Shown one piece after another: positions 25,992 through 33,709 of a DNA stretch of 39,916 nt (the first letter of the stretch is position 1; every line of letters starts with the position of its first letter). The DNA is taken from assembly GCF_010501035.1 (NCBI RefSeq), contig NZ_QVMH01000016.1, positions 1 to 39,916 on the forward strand, written 5' to 3'. Source of the DNA: Paludibacter sp. 221 (lineage in GTDB: Bacteria; Bacteroidota; Bacteroidia; Bacteroidales; Paludibacteraceae). The notes under the pieces are model-generated. The model made no database searches, was not told where the DNA came from, and saw nothing but the letters and a program-made list of their open reading frames with translations. The position numbers were made by a program, and so were the translations under genes.

Positions 25992-27185
25992 TTAACTCAA
26001 TTTGGCCAGTGTGTTTTTGATGCGTGCAAATGCTTCTTTCAGGTTTTCGTCCGAAGTAGCGTACGACATACGTATGCAGTTTGGAGCACCAAAAGCAGTT
26101 CCGCCCACACAGGCTACGTGTCCTTCTTCGAGCAGGAACATTGCCAGTTCTCCGGCATCGTTTATTTTTCGTCCGTTGTACGATTTTCCGTAGTATGCGC
26201 TACAGTCGGGAAAAATATAGAAAGCGCCTTTAGGCTCGTTCACTTTCAGTCCCGGAATCTGGCGTGCCAGTTCTACCACAAGGTTTTTGCGGCGTTCGAA
26301 TGCTTTGCGCATTTCTCCTACACAGGTTTGATCTCCGGTGTATGCAGCTTCAGCAGCTTTTTGAGCTACAGAGCATGGGCCTGAGGTGTATTGTCCTTGC
26401 AGTTTGTTGCAGGCAGATGCTACCCATTGTGGTGCAGCAATCCAGCCGATGCGCCATCCGGTCATTGCATATCCTTTCGAAACTCCGTTGATAATCACTA
26501 CACGTTCGCGTACGTTTTCAAATTGTGCGATACTTTCGTGTTTGTCCAAGTAGTTGATATGTTCGTATATTTCGTCGGCAATAATTACGATGTCCGGGTG
26601 TTTAGCCAGCACATCAGCCAATGCCTTCAATTCCTCTTTGGTATATACGCTCCCTGTAGGGTTCGACGGAGAGCAAAGGATGATAGCTTTCGTTTTAGGA
26701 GTGATGGCTTTTTCCAGTTGTTCGGGAGTAATCTTAAAATCCTGTTCGATGCCGGCATAGATGAAAACCGAAGTGCCGTCGGCTAGTTTTACCATTTCGG
26801 GGTAACTTACCCAGTATGGGGCAGGGATAATTACTTCGTCGCCTTTGCCGATTACGGCTAAAAGAACGTTGCAAACCGATTGTTTAGCTCCGTTTGAGCA
26901 GATGATTTGTTCCGGCTTGTAATCCAGATTATTCTCGTTTTTCAGTTTTGCACAAATTGCATTGCGTAGAGCAGGGTAGCCCTGAACCGGAGAGTAAAAC
27001 GAGAAGTTGTTGTCAACAGCTTGTTTTGCAGCTTCCTTAATATGGTCAGGTGTGTTGAAGTCGGGTTCGCCTACACTAAGGTTAATCACATCAATACCTT
27101 GAGCCTTTAGCTCATTACTTTTTTGAGACATAGCAAGCGTTTCGGATGGTGAAAGAGCTGCCAAACGTTCTGATACTGAAAGCAT
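25992..27185 (-). CDS. Aspartate aminotransferase (class I PLP enzyme)
   Basis: A 397-aa aminotransferase of fold type I, subgroup I-gamma/AspC-like. The PLP lysine lies in INGVSKGYAMTGWRIGW. Other signatures are INLSVGEPDFNTPDHIKEAA, ICSNGAKQ, CSPSNPTGSVY and the IIADEIYEH segment. It probably makes aspartate from oxaloacetate and glutamate; related enzymes also accept prephenate or aromatic acids, so exact specificity is uncertain. Confidence 0.9.
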   Translation of the reverse strand: MLSVSERLAALSPSETLAMSQKSNELKAQGIDVINLSVGEPDFNTPDHIKEAAKQAVDNNFSFYSPVQGYPALRNAICAKLKNENNLDYKPEQIICSNGAKQSVCNVLLAVIGKGDEVIIPAPYWVSYPEMVKLADGTSVFIYAGIEQDFKITPEQLEKAITPKTKAIILCSPSNPTGSVYTKEELKALADVLAKHPDIVIIADEIYEHINYLDKHESIAQFENVRERVVIINGVSKGYAMTGWRIGWIAAPQWVASACNKLQGQYTSGPCSVAQKAAEAAYTGDQTCVGEMRKAFERRKNLVVELARQIPGLKVNEPKGAFYIFPDCSAYYGKSYNGRKINDAGELAMFLLEEGHVACVGGTAFGAPNCIRMSYATSDENLKEAFARIKNTLAKLS

Positions 27186-27218
27186 AATTTATTTTATTGT
27201 TTTGTTGTAAATTCTCTA

Positions 27219-27226
27219 CAAAAATA
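27219..27226 (-). promoter_or_regulatory. Candidate -7 box of the aminotransferase gene
   Basis: TATTTTTG on the minus strand matches TAnnTTTG, 34 bases upstream of the ATG. The -33 element is not evident. Confidence 0.45.
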
Positions 27227-27284
27227 ATCAAAATTTTTAATCTTTGTTGAATTGATTGGCATTTTGTGCCTTTATCTTTGTTTT

Positions 27285-28079
27285 TTACTTTATTTTAGAC
27301 AGAAAATTGCTTTCTTCGATGATTTTTTTTGTAGATGTATATCCTACTTCAAATATCTCGTTGCCTTTTCCTACATCAAAAGTATCATAGTTGCCCATGT
27401 CGGTAGGCTCTATCAATATGTCGCATATCTCCTTATCATGAAGCGTGTTTGCTTTCATCATGAAGTGGTACGAGCGCATGGCTACGCTCATTATTCCGAG
27501 TTTATATTCGGCTGCCACCATCGGGCTTGCGTTGATGCCTATCAGCACGTCGCAATCTTCTCTGATGGTAGATACCGGAAAGTTTTTCAGCACTCCGCCG
27601 TCTACGTAGTTTATCCCGTCGATTGCTGTAGGTGCAAACAGTACGGGTACAGTGCACGATGCTATGATTTTTTGTAGCAAAGTGCCTTGCGAGAAGGTGA
27701 CGCTTTTTCCTTTATCCAAATCGGTAGCCACTATTTTCAGCTCTATCTGCAAATCTTCAAAGTTTTTGGCACGAAGCCTTTCGTCCAGAAAGTTTTCAAA
27801 CTCGTTTATCTTGAAAAAGCCGCCGTGCATTTCAATCTTTGTCATTTGCCTGAAAGTCACATTCCTGAAAAAATCTCCGATTTCATCGGGGCTATGCCCG
27901 TCGGCATACAAGGCTCCTACGATAGCTCCCGCACTCACGCCCGAAATAATATCCGGTTTTATCCCGTATTCTTCCAATGCTTTCAGGGCTCCGGCGTGGC
28001 ACAGGCCCTTTATTCCGCCTCCGCTAAGTGCTATGCCTATTCTTTGTTTAGGCATAACGGTGTGATTGATTTTTTCCAT
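27285..28079 (-). CDS. Patatin-like phospholipase/esterase
   Basis: A 264-aa protein with a full patatin catalytic set: oxyanion loop SGGGIKGLCHAGAL, nucleophile elbow GVSAG (Ser49), and the DGG motif VDGGVLKN (Asp160). It resembles RssA-type bacterial patatins and probably hydrolyses phospholipids or acyl esters in the cytoplasm; no signal peptide is seen. It is divergent from the DUF456 gene. Confidence 0.9.
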   Translation of the reverse strand: MEKINHTVMPKQRIGIALSGGGIKGLCHAGALKALEEYGIKPDIISGVSAGAIVGALYADGHSPDEIGDFFRNVTFRQMTKIEMHGGFFKINEFENFLDERLRAKNFEDLQIELKIVATDLDKGKSVTFSQGTLLQKIIASCTVPVLFAPTAIDGINYVDGGVLKNFPVSTIREDCDVLIGINASPMVAAEYKLGIMSVAMRSYHFMMKANTLHDKEICDILIEPTDMGNYDTFDVGKGNEIFEVGYTSTKKIIEESNFLSKIK

Positions 28080-28102
28080 ATACCCATCATGTTTTTGATG
28101 TT

Positions 28103-28110
28103 CAAAAATA
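28103..28110 (-). promoter_or_regulatory. Candidate -7 box of the patatin gene
   Basis: TATTTTTG on the minus strand, 24 bases before the start codon, fits TAnnTTTG. A CTTG about 17 bases further upstream is a weak -33 candidate. Confidence 0.45.
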
Positions 28111-28174
28111 GTGTTTATTTAATAAAACAAGTTAGAAAAAAGCATATTTTTATTGTATGTTAATGATAAAGTAA

Positions 28175-28182
28175 TACTTTTG
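28175..28182 (+). promoter_or_regulatory. Candidate -7 box of the DUF456/deformylase-like operon
   Basis: TACTTTTG with TTG about 20 bases upstream (28153-28155) fits the Bacteroidota consensus. It lies 86 bases before the chosen DUF456 start and precedes a small CCTTTTTT/AAAAGG hairpin (28206-28222). Confidence 0.5.
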
Positions 28183-28267
28183 ATTTCAATTTTTTAGTGA
28201 GTACTCCTTTTTTGATAAAAGGGGGGTGCTGATAAGTACAACATCTAATAAAAGTAGTCTGATTCTT

Positions 28268-28747
28268 ATGGATATATTTCTTATTATCGTTGCCGGAATA
28301 TTAGTGCTTTTGGGGTTTGCCGGTTGTATTTTGCCTATCATACCCGGTGTGCCGTTGAGTTATGTCGGTATCTTGTTGCTGCATTTTACTGATAAAATCC
28401 AGTTTTCGACTAATTTTCTTGTTATCTGGGCTATTATTGTGATTGCTATACAGGTGCTCGATTATTATATACCTATATGGGGCACAAAGCGTTTTGGCGG
28501 TAGCCGGTGGGGCACTATCGGCAGTGCTATAGGTGTGGTGGCAGGGCTGTTTTTTGCTCCTTGGGGAATTATTCTCGGCCCGTTTGTAGGGGCTGTGGTG
28601 GGCGAGTTGTTGTCGGGCCGTGCGAGTGCCGATGCTGTGAAAGCGGGCTTTGGTTCGTTTGTCGGATTTTTGGTAGGTACGGTGGCTAAGCTGGTAGTGG
28701 CAGGTTTCTTTATATATTATTATGTGGAAGCCTTGATTAAAATGTAA
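28268..28747 (+). CDS. DUF456 family membrane protein
   Basis: A 159-aa inner-membrane protein with four to five hydrophobic helices, rich in Gly. DUF456 features are LGFAGCILPIIPGVPLSYVGILLL, the loop DYYIPIWGTKRFGGSRWGTIGSAIG and GLFFAPWGIILGPFVGAVVGELL. The function of the family is unknown. I chose the ATG at 28268 because it opens directly on the first helix; a GTG at 28226 is in frame but adds a polar tail. It is 17 bases upstream of the deformylase-like lipoprotein gene, so the two are probably cotranscribed. Confidence 0.87.
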   Translation: MDIFLIIVAGILVLLGFAGCILPIIPGVPLSYVGILLLHFTDKIQFSTNFLVIWAIIVIAIQVLDYYIPIWGTKRFGGSRWGTIGSAIGVVAGLFFAPWGIILGPFVGAVVGELLSGRASADAVKAGFGSFVGFLVGTVAKLVVAGFFIYYYVEALIKM

Positions 28748-28764
28748 AATGTTTGGTGTTTTGA

Positions 28765-29373
28765 ATGAAGAAGCTGTTTTTTTTATTTGCATTTAGCTGT
28801 GTTTTATTTTCGTGTAGCAATAGCGATATGACTAAAAAAGAAAAAGATTTGATATATAGCGGCGATGCCGATACGCCTTTGCGTGTATTGCTTACAACTG
28901 ATGAGAAGGATTCTCTCTTTCTCAGGCAAAAATCCCTCGACATTAAAAAAGTAAAAGATAATGAGGCTTTACAACTGTTGGTTCAGCGTATGCGGGTTAC
29001 TCTTGAATTGGAAAATGGAGTGGGACTTGCTGCGCCTCAAGTGGGTATCGGGCGCAATTTGTTTCTTTTCGTACGTATCGACAAACCTGAATATCCGGTG
29101 GAGGTGGTTGTTAATCCTAAAATAACGGCTCATTCCGAAGATATGTTTTGTTTCGACGACGATGGTTGCTTGTCTGTTCCCGACGCTTCGGGTACTTCAT
29201 TAAGGTACAAGTGGATAGAGGTGGAATATCTGAACGAACAGGGTGAGACAATAAAAGAACATTTGCAGGGAGGCTCCCGTTTCGAGAATTTTATTGGTGT
29301 GATTTTCCAGCATGAGTACGACCACCTTCAGGGGACTTTGTTTACTGATAAACTGTGTGTAAACGAAGAGTGA
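28765..29373 (+). CDS. Peptide deformylase-like lipoprotein
   Basis: A 202-aa protein with an apparently intact peptide deformylase domain: motif 1 GVGLAAPQVG (about 85-94), motif 2 DGCLSVP with metal ligand Cys135 (Asp replaces the usual Glu), and motif 3 QHEYDHLQG with His183, Glu184 and His187. Unusually, the N-terminus MKKLFFLFAFSCVLFSC is a lipoprotein-type signal with Cys17, followed by SNSD. This predicts an envelope lipoprotein, whereas normal PDF acts on ribosomes. It may therefore not be the housekeeping enzyme. It follows a DUF456 membrane protein. Confidence 0.85.
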   Translation: MKKLFFLFAFSCVLFSCSNSDMTKKEKDLIYSGDADTPLRVLLTTDEKDSLFLRQKSLDIKKVKDNEALQLLVQRMRVTLELENGVGLAAPQVGIGRNLFLFVRIDKPEYPVEVVVNPKITAHSEDMFCFDDDGCLSVPDASGTSLRYKWIEVEYLNEQGETIKEHLQGGSRFENFIGVIFQHEYDHLQGTLFTDKLCVNEE

Positions 29374-29560
29374 TATCCGTGCCGACATAGATAGTTGTAC
29401 GCCGACAAAACGGAATGATACGGGAATATGGGTTTGCGCAAAATAATGCTGTAAAATATACTTTATTATTTTATCGTCTTGATTAGATTGTGTACTTTTG
29501 TAGGTGATTTATACAAGGTATAAAAATAAATTGCTACACTATTTAAACTATCACAGAAGA
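29374..29560. promoter_or_regulatory. pyrE leader with -7 box
   Basis: TACTTTTG at 29493-29500 matches TAnnTTTG, 61 bases before the chosen pyrE ATG. The rest of the spacer shows no repeat or hairpin of note. Confidence 0.5.
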
Positions 29561-30193
29561 ATGAAACCTTTAGAAAAGATTATTGCCGAAAAACTTTTGA
29601 AAATCAAGGCTGTAAAGCTGCAACCAAATAACCCGTTTACGTGGGCGTCGGGCTGGAAATCGCCTATTTATTGCGACAACCGCAAAACGCTGTCGTATCC
29701 GCTTACACGTTCTTTTATCAAACTGGAATTAAGCCGCCTGATACTCGAAATGTATCCTGATGTAGAGGTTATAGCAGGTGTGGCAACGGGGGCTATTGCA
29801 CAAGGTGCTTTGGTAGCCGACCAACTTGGATTGCCATTCATATATATACGTCCTACTCCTAAAGACCACGGATTGGAAAACATGATTGAGGGCGATTTGC
29901 GTCCGAAACAAAAAGTGGTGATTATTGAAGACCTTATTTCGACCGGAGGAAGCAGCCTGAAAGCTGCCGAGGCTATCAAGAATAACGGTGCAGATGTTTT
30001 AGGAATGATAGCTATCTTTACCTATGGTTTCCCCGAAGCAGAGCAACGTTTCAAACAAGCAAAGGTGAAGTTGACCACGCTTTGTAATTACGATGCTGTT
30101 ATAGCCGAAGCTCTGGCTACCAACTACATTGCCGAGAGCGACGTGGAAGCATTGAAAGAGTGGCGCAAAAGCCCCTCTACGTGGAAAGTATAA
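29561..30193 (+). CDS. pyrE: Orotate phosphoribosyltransferase
   Basis: A 210-aa enzyme that makes OMP from orotate and PRPP in pyrimidine synthesis. Signatures are FTWASGWKSPIYCDNR, IAGVATGAIAQGALVAD, and the PRPP motif VVIIEDLISTGGSS. I chose the ATG at 29561; the frame is open from 29504, but that would begin almost at the predicted transcription start. It is the first gene of a pyrE-SRPBCC-argH-exonuclease group. Confidence 0.95.
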   Translation: MKPLEKIIAEKLLKIKAVKLQPNNPFTWASGWKSPIYCDNRKTLSYPLTRSFIKLELSRLILEMYPDVEVIAGVATGAIAQGALVADQLGLPFIYIRPTPKDHGLENMIEGDLRPKQKVVIIEDLISTGGSSLKAAEAIKNNGADVLGMIAIFTYGFPEAEQRFKQAKVKLTTLCNYDAVIAEALATNYIAESDVEALKEWRKSPSTWKV

Positions 30194-30267
30194 TAATGCC
30201 TTTCTCCCTCTTTTTGGGGTACGTTGTAATGTACCGCCCGAAATAATGGGAACTATAAAATATATTT

Positions 30268-30696
30268 ATGACAACTTATGAAAGTGACATAAAAACCATT
30301 TCTTCGAATGAAGAAGTGGTTTTTAATCTTCTTAGCGACCTCACCAATCTGGAAAAACTGAAAAGCGCGGAAGGTGCGCCTGCCGAACTTAAAGATGTCC
30401 GTTTTGACAAAGATAGCTGCCATTTTACAGTGAATGGTTTGGGCGAAGTAGGGTTTCGTATTATCGAGCGCGAACCGAATAAAACCATAAAGCTGGAAAC
30501 CGAAAATATCCCTATCAGTATTAATGCGTGGATACAACTGAAAGAGGTTGCCGAAAATGATACCCGCATGAAACTCACCCTGAAAGCCGACCTGCCTGCC
30601 ATGGTGAAAATGATGGTGGATAAAAAACTGAAAGAGGGCATTAATATGGTGGCCGATGTTATAGCTAAGGCTGCGAGCAATACTGCTAACGGATAA
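30268..30696 (+). CDS. SRPBCC (START-like) family protein
   Basis: A 142-aa protein with the helix-grip SRPBCC fold: N-terminal strand followed by ISSNEEVVFNLLSDLTNLEKL, a beta-rich middle (CHFTVNGLGEVGFRIIEREPNKTIKLE), and a long C-terminal amphipathic helix (VDKKLKEGINMVADVIAKA). Such proteins bind hydrophobic ligands; none can be named here. It lies between pyrE and argH, an arrangement I recall from other Bacteroidales. Confidence 0.85.
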   Translation: MTTYESDIKTISSNEEVVFNLLSDLTNLEKLKSAEGAPAELKDVRFDKDSCHFTVNGLGEVGFRIIEREPNKTIKLETENIPISINAWIQLKEVAENDTRMKLTLKADLPAMVKMMVDKKLKEGINMVADVIAKAASNTANG

Positions 30697-30759
30697 AAAA
30701 GAGCTTGAAGTTAATATGCCAATTAATCAGACAGTTGGCCTAATGCTTATTCGCAAATA

Positions 30760-30783
30760 ACTTGTAACTTGTAACTCGTAACT
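30760..30783 (+). repeat. CTTGTAACT module before argH
   Basis: CTTGTAACTTGTAACTCGTAACT, the same family as upstream of the GT39, DUF4292, GH16-like and kdsD genes. It ends 12 bases before the argH ATG. A TATGCCAATTAATC-like segment (30715-30745) lies just before it. Confidence 0.7.
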
Positions 30784-30795
30784 ACTTAATTTATT

Positions 30796-32136
30796 ATGGC
30801 ACAAAAGCTGTGGGAAAAAAACATACAGGTTGATAAAAAGATAGAGCAGTTTACCGTAGGGATAGACCGTGAGATGGATTTGTATTTGGCAAAATACGAT
30901 GTACTTGGGTCGATGGCTCACATTACTATGCTTGAGTCGGTAGGCTTGTTGCAAAAAGACGAGCTTGTGTTGTTGCTAAGCGAGTTGAGGAATATATATC
31001 AGATTGCCGACGAAGGCAGTTTCGAGATAGAAGAAGGGGTAGAAGACGTTCATTCGCAGGTAGAGCTGATGCTTACCCGCAAACTGGGCGATGTAGGCAA
31101 AAAAATACATAGCGGACGTTCGCGCAACGACCAAGTATTGCTCGACCTGAAACTATTCTCGCGTGGCGAGATTGAAAAAACGGTGCAGGCTGTAGTTGAG
31201 CTTCTCTCGACGCTTATAAGCCAGAGCGACCGCTACAAGGGCGTGTTGATGCCCGGATATACCCACTTGCAGGTTGCTATGCCATCGTCGTTCGGACTTT
31301 GGTTTGGAGCTTATGCCGAAAGCCTTGCCGACGATTTGCAAATGCTCCTTGCTGCATGGAAAATAACTAACCGCAATCCTCTTGGGTCGGCGGCTGGCTA
31401 CGGCTCGTCGTTTCCGCTCAACCGTGGCCTGACTACCGAGCTTCTGGGCTTCGATACCATGAACTACAACGTGGTATATGCCCAAATGGGGCGTGGAAAG
31501 ATGGAACGCATTGTTTCTACCGCTTTGGCAAGTGTTGCGGCTACCGTTTCCAAGTTGGCTTTCGATGCCTGCATGTTTACTTCGCAGAATTTCGGTTTCA
31601 TCAAGTTGCCGGATGAATTTACCACAGGTTCGAGTATTATGCCTCATAAGAAAAACCCTGATGTGTTTGAACTGACCCGTGCCAAATGCAATAAAATACA
31701 ATCGCTACCTCAGCAAATTACGCTGGTTACCAATAATCTGCCGTCGGGATATTTCCGCGATTTGCAGATAACGAAAGAGATTTTCATCCCTGCCTTTGCC
31801 GAGCTGAACGCCTGCCTCGAAATGACAAATATGATGATGAGCAAGGTGGTGGTGAATGAAAATATATTGGACGACCCTAAATACGATGCTATTTTTAGCG
31901 TAGAAGAAGTAAATAACCTGGTGTTGGGCGGAGTGCCTTTCCGTGATGCCTACAAGCAGGTAGGGCTCGAAATCGAAGCCGGAAAATTTAAACCTGAGAA
32001 AGCAGTACGTCATACCCACGAGGGAAGCATCGGTAACTTATGCAATGACGAAATTGTGAATTATAAGAACGACATTCTGAAAGAGTTTTCTTTTGATAAA
32101 GTACACGAAGCAGAAAAAAAACTATTGAAACCCTGA
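30796..32136 (+). CDS. argH: Argininosuccinate lyase
   Basis: A 446-aa enzyme of the fumarase/aspartase superfamily that splits argininosuccinate into arginine and fumarate. Signatures are HSGRSRNDQVLLD, GYTHLQVAMP, the catalytic loop GSSIMPHKKNPD and NPLGSAAGYGSSFPLNR. Its TGA overlaps the following ATG (TGATG, 32134-32138), so the exonuclease gene is translationally coupled. Confidence 0.95.
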   Translation: MAQKLWEKNIQVDKKIEQFTVGIDREMDLYLAKYDVLGSMAHITMLESVGLLQKDELVLLLSELRNIYQIADEGSFEIEEGVEDVHSQVELMLTRKLGDVGKKIHSGRSRNDQVLLDLKLFSRGEIEKTVQAVVELLSTLISQSDRYKGVLMPGYTHLQVAMPSSFGLWFGAYAESLADDLQMLLAAWKITNRNPLGSAAGYGSSFPLNRGLTTELLGFDTMNYNVVYAQMGRGKMERIVSTALASVAATVSKLAFDACMFTSQNFGFIKLPDEFTTGSSIMPHKKNPDVFELTRAKCNKIQSLPQQITLVTNNLPSGYFRDLQITKEIFIPAFAELNACLEMTNMMMSKVVVNENILDDPKYDAIFSVEEVNNLVLGGVPFRDAYKQVGLEIEAGKFKPEKAVRHTHEGSIGNLCNDEIVNYKNDILKEFSFDKVHEAEKKLLKP

Positions 32137-32903
32137 TGAAACTGAATTTAAAAAACCCTATTGTTTTTTTCGATCTGGAAACAACCGGAACTAATATCGT
32201 ATACGATCGTATCGTCGAAATCTCTTATCATAAAGTATCTCCTAACGGAAGGGAGGAGACAAAGACCCTCCGTATTAATCCGCAAATACCTATAGCCCCT
32301 TCGGCTACCGAGGTGCATGGCATAACCGACGATGATGTGAAGGATTGCCCCACTTTCAAGGATGTGGCCAAAGAGATAGTGCGCGATATTGAAGGTTGCG
32401 ACTTGGCAGGGTATAACTCAAACAGGTTTGATATACCGCTTTTGGCCGAAGAACTTTTGCGGGCTGATGTTGATATAGACCTTATGAAACGTAAGTTTGT
32501 AGATGTACAGGTTGTTTTTCATAAAATGGAGCAGCGCACTTTGGGGGCAGCTTATAAATTTTACTGCGACAAAGACCTTGATAACGCCCATAGCGCCGAG
32601 GCCGATACGCTGGCTACCTACGAGGTGCTGCAAGCCCAGCTCGACCGTTATCCCGAACTTCAGAATGATGTGGAGTTTCTTGCCAAATTTACAGCCCATA
32701 CCGATAATGTGGATTTTGCAGGGCGTATTATCTACAATGAGCGAGGCGAGGAGGTCTTTAACTTTGGTAAATATAAGGGGCAGAAGGTGACCGAAGTGTT
32801 TGTAAAAGACATGGGATACTATGGCTGGATGATGAATAGCGATTTCTCGCTCCATACCAAAAAGGTGCTGACCAATATAAAGTTGCGGAATTTCAATAAA
32901 TAA
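32136..32903 (+). CDS. DnaQ-like 3'-5' exonuclease with C-terminal DUF3820-like region
   Basis: A 255-aa protein. The exonuclease domain (about 8-170) is of the DEDDh type: FFDLETTGT (Exo I), NSNRFDIPLLAEEL (Exo II) and HSAEADTLATYEVL (Exo III, with the His). The last ~60 residues (about 195-255, EEVFNFGKYKGQKVTEV...YYGWMM) resemble DUF3820. It is probably a stand-alone DNA or RNA exonuclease, not the polymerase III epsilon subunit itself. It is coupled to argH by overlap. Confidence 0.9.
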   Translation: MKLNLKNPIVFFDLETTGTNIVYDRIVEISYHKVSPNGREETKTLRINPQIPIAPSATEVHGITDDDVKDCPTFKDVAKEIVRDIEGCDLAGYNSNRFDIPLLAEELLRADVDIDLMKRKFVDVQVVFHKMEQRTLGAAYKFYCDKDLDNAHSAEADTLATYEVLQAQLDRYPELQNDVEFLAKFTAHTDNVDFAGRIIYNERGEEVFNFGKYKGQKVTEVFVKDMGYYGWMMNSDFSLHTKKVLTNIKLRNFNK

Positions 32904-32984
32904 TTTCTTTGTTTCCGTGTAGCTTTGAACTTTTCATTCTCCGGCTTGTTTTCTTTTTATGTAATAAACTAAAAAACAATAGCT

Positions 32985-33152
32985 ATGGGAAATAGACGCG
33001 AAGAACTGGAAAAAGAAATAAAAGAAGTTGAAGAAGTGATGCGCAATGCTCCGAAAGATACTCCAAAAGAAATAATAGATGCTTGGAGAAAAGAATATGA
33101 TAGCTTGTCTTTCGAGCTGAACAACTTGTACGACGACGACGAAAACGACTAA
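32985..33152 (+). CDS. Small acidic/charged protein (55 aa)
   Basis: A short ORF from ATG at 32985 to TAA at 33150-33152, encoding 55 residues: MGNRREELEKEIKEVEEVM, a middle NAPKDTPKEIIDAWRKEYDSL, and an acidic tail NNLYDDDEND. It is predicted to be almost entirely helical. Codon use looks coding and the frame is clean. It lies 81 bases after the exonuclease gene. I do not recognise a named family; it could be a small Bacteroidales-specific protein. Confidence 0.6.
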   Translation: MGNRREELEKEIKEVEEVMRNAPKDTPKEIIDAWRKEYDSLSFELNNLYDDDEND

Positions 33153-33177
33153 TTGTATAATAATATACAAGAAAGCA

Positions 33178-33600
33178 TTACAGCCCTCTACGCTCTCTGA
33201 CGATAAGTAGCGCTTCTTCTTTCAACTCGTCGGGGAGTTCTATTTGCCTCATTTGCAGGCTGCGCAGCCATCCGGCTACGTCGCTTTCGCGCAATGTGTA
33301 GAATACTTCGGAAAGTTGGTTTATTTGTTCTTTAGTAAAGGCCGAAGGGCTTTTTCCCGACAAGGCGTCTAATTCTTCATCATCATAATACACTACCTTG
33401 TTGCTTGAGTTGAGCAGGCTTTCTTTTTCACATACCTCGTGTGCCCCACAACACTCGCTGTCTACGGGTGTTATTTCTACCTCTTCGGTCTTGTTGCGGC
33501 GGTTCAGATAAGTAAATAAAAAAACGATAACTGCCAGAAATATTAATATGATGATAAGTATAAGCATCTTTTTAGGTTTTTTCCATGCAAAGTTAGCCAT
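33178..33600 (-). CDS. Single-pass membrane protein of unknown function
   Basis: A 140-aa protein with one N-terminal membrane helix (about 12-33, LILIIILIFLAVIVFLFTYL), then a Cys-containing stretch (SECCGAHEVCEKE, about 50-62), an acidic segment, and a helical C-terminal domain (about 85-140). The domain includes FTKEQINQLSEVFYTLRESDVAGWLRSL. The CC...C stretch could bind a metal, but no motif is diagnostic. It is divergent from porW by 109 bases, so the two may share a control region. Confidence 0.7.
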   Translation of the reverse strand: MANFAWKKPKKMLILIIILIFLAVIVFLFTYLNRRNKTEEVEITPVDSECCGAHEVCEKESLLNSSNKVVYYDDEELDALSGKSPSAFTKEQINQLSEVFYTLRESDVAGWLRSLQMRQIELPDELKEEALLIVRERRGL

Positions 33601-33617
33601 TACCGTGCAATTTTATT

Positions 33618-33625
33618 TATTTTTG
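33618..33625 (+). promoter_or_regulatory. Candidate -7 box of porW
   Basis: TATTTTTG fits TAnnTTTG and would start transcription near 33632, about 78 bases before the porW ATG. The -33 match is poor. Confidence 0.4.
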
Positions 33626-33709
33626 TAAGTTAAAATACAATAGAATAGCTTTTTTTGTGTTTTAAATATTACACATTTTTTAGAGGAGGCAAAAAGGCCT
33701 TTTTTATGT

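Noticed and set aside
30217-30239. GGGTACGTTGTAATGTACCGCCC considered as a terminator between pyrE and the SRPBCC gene
   Set aside because: The stem is only about five pairs with an eight-base loop and no T-run; the genes are more likely cotranscribed.
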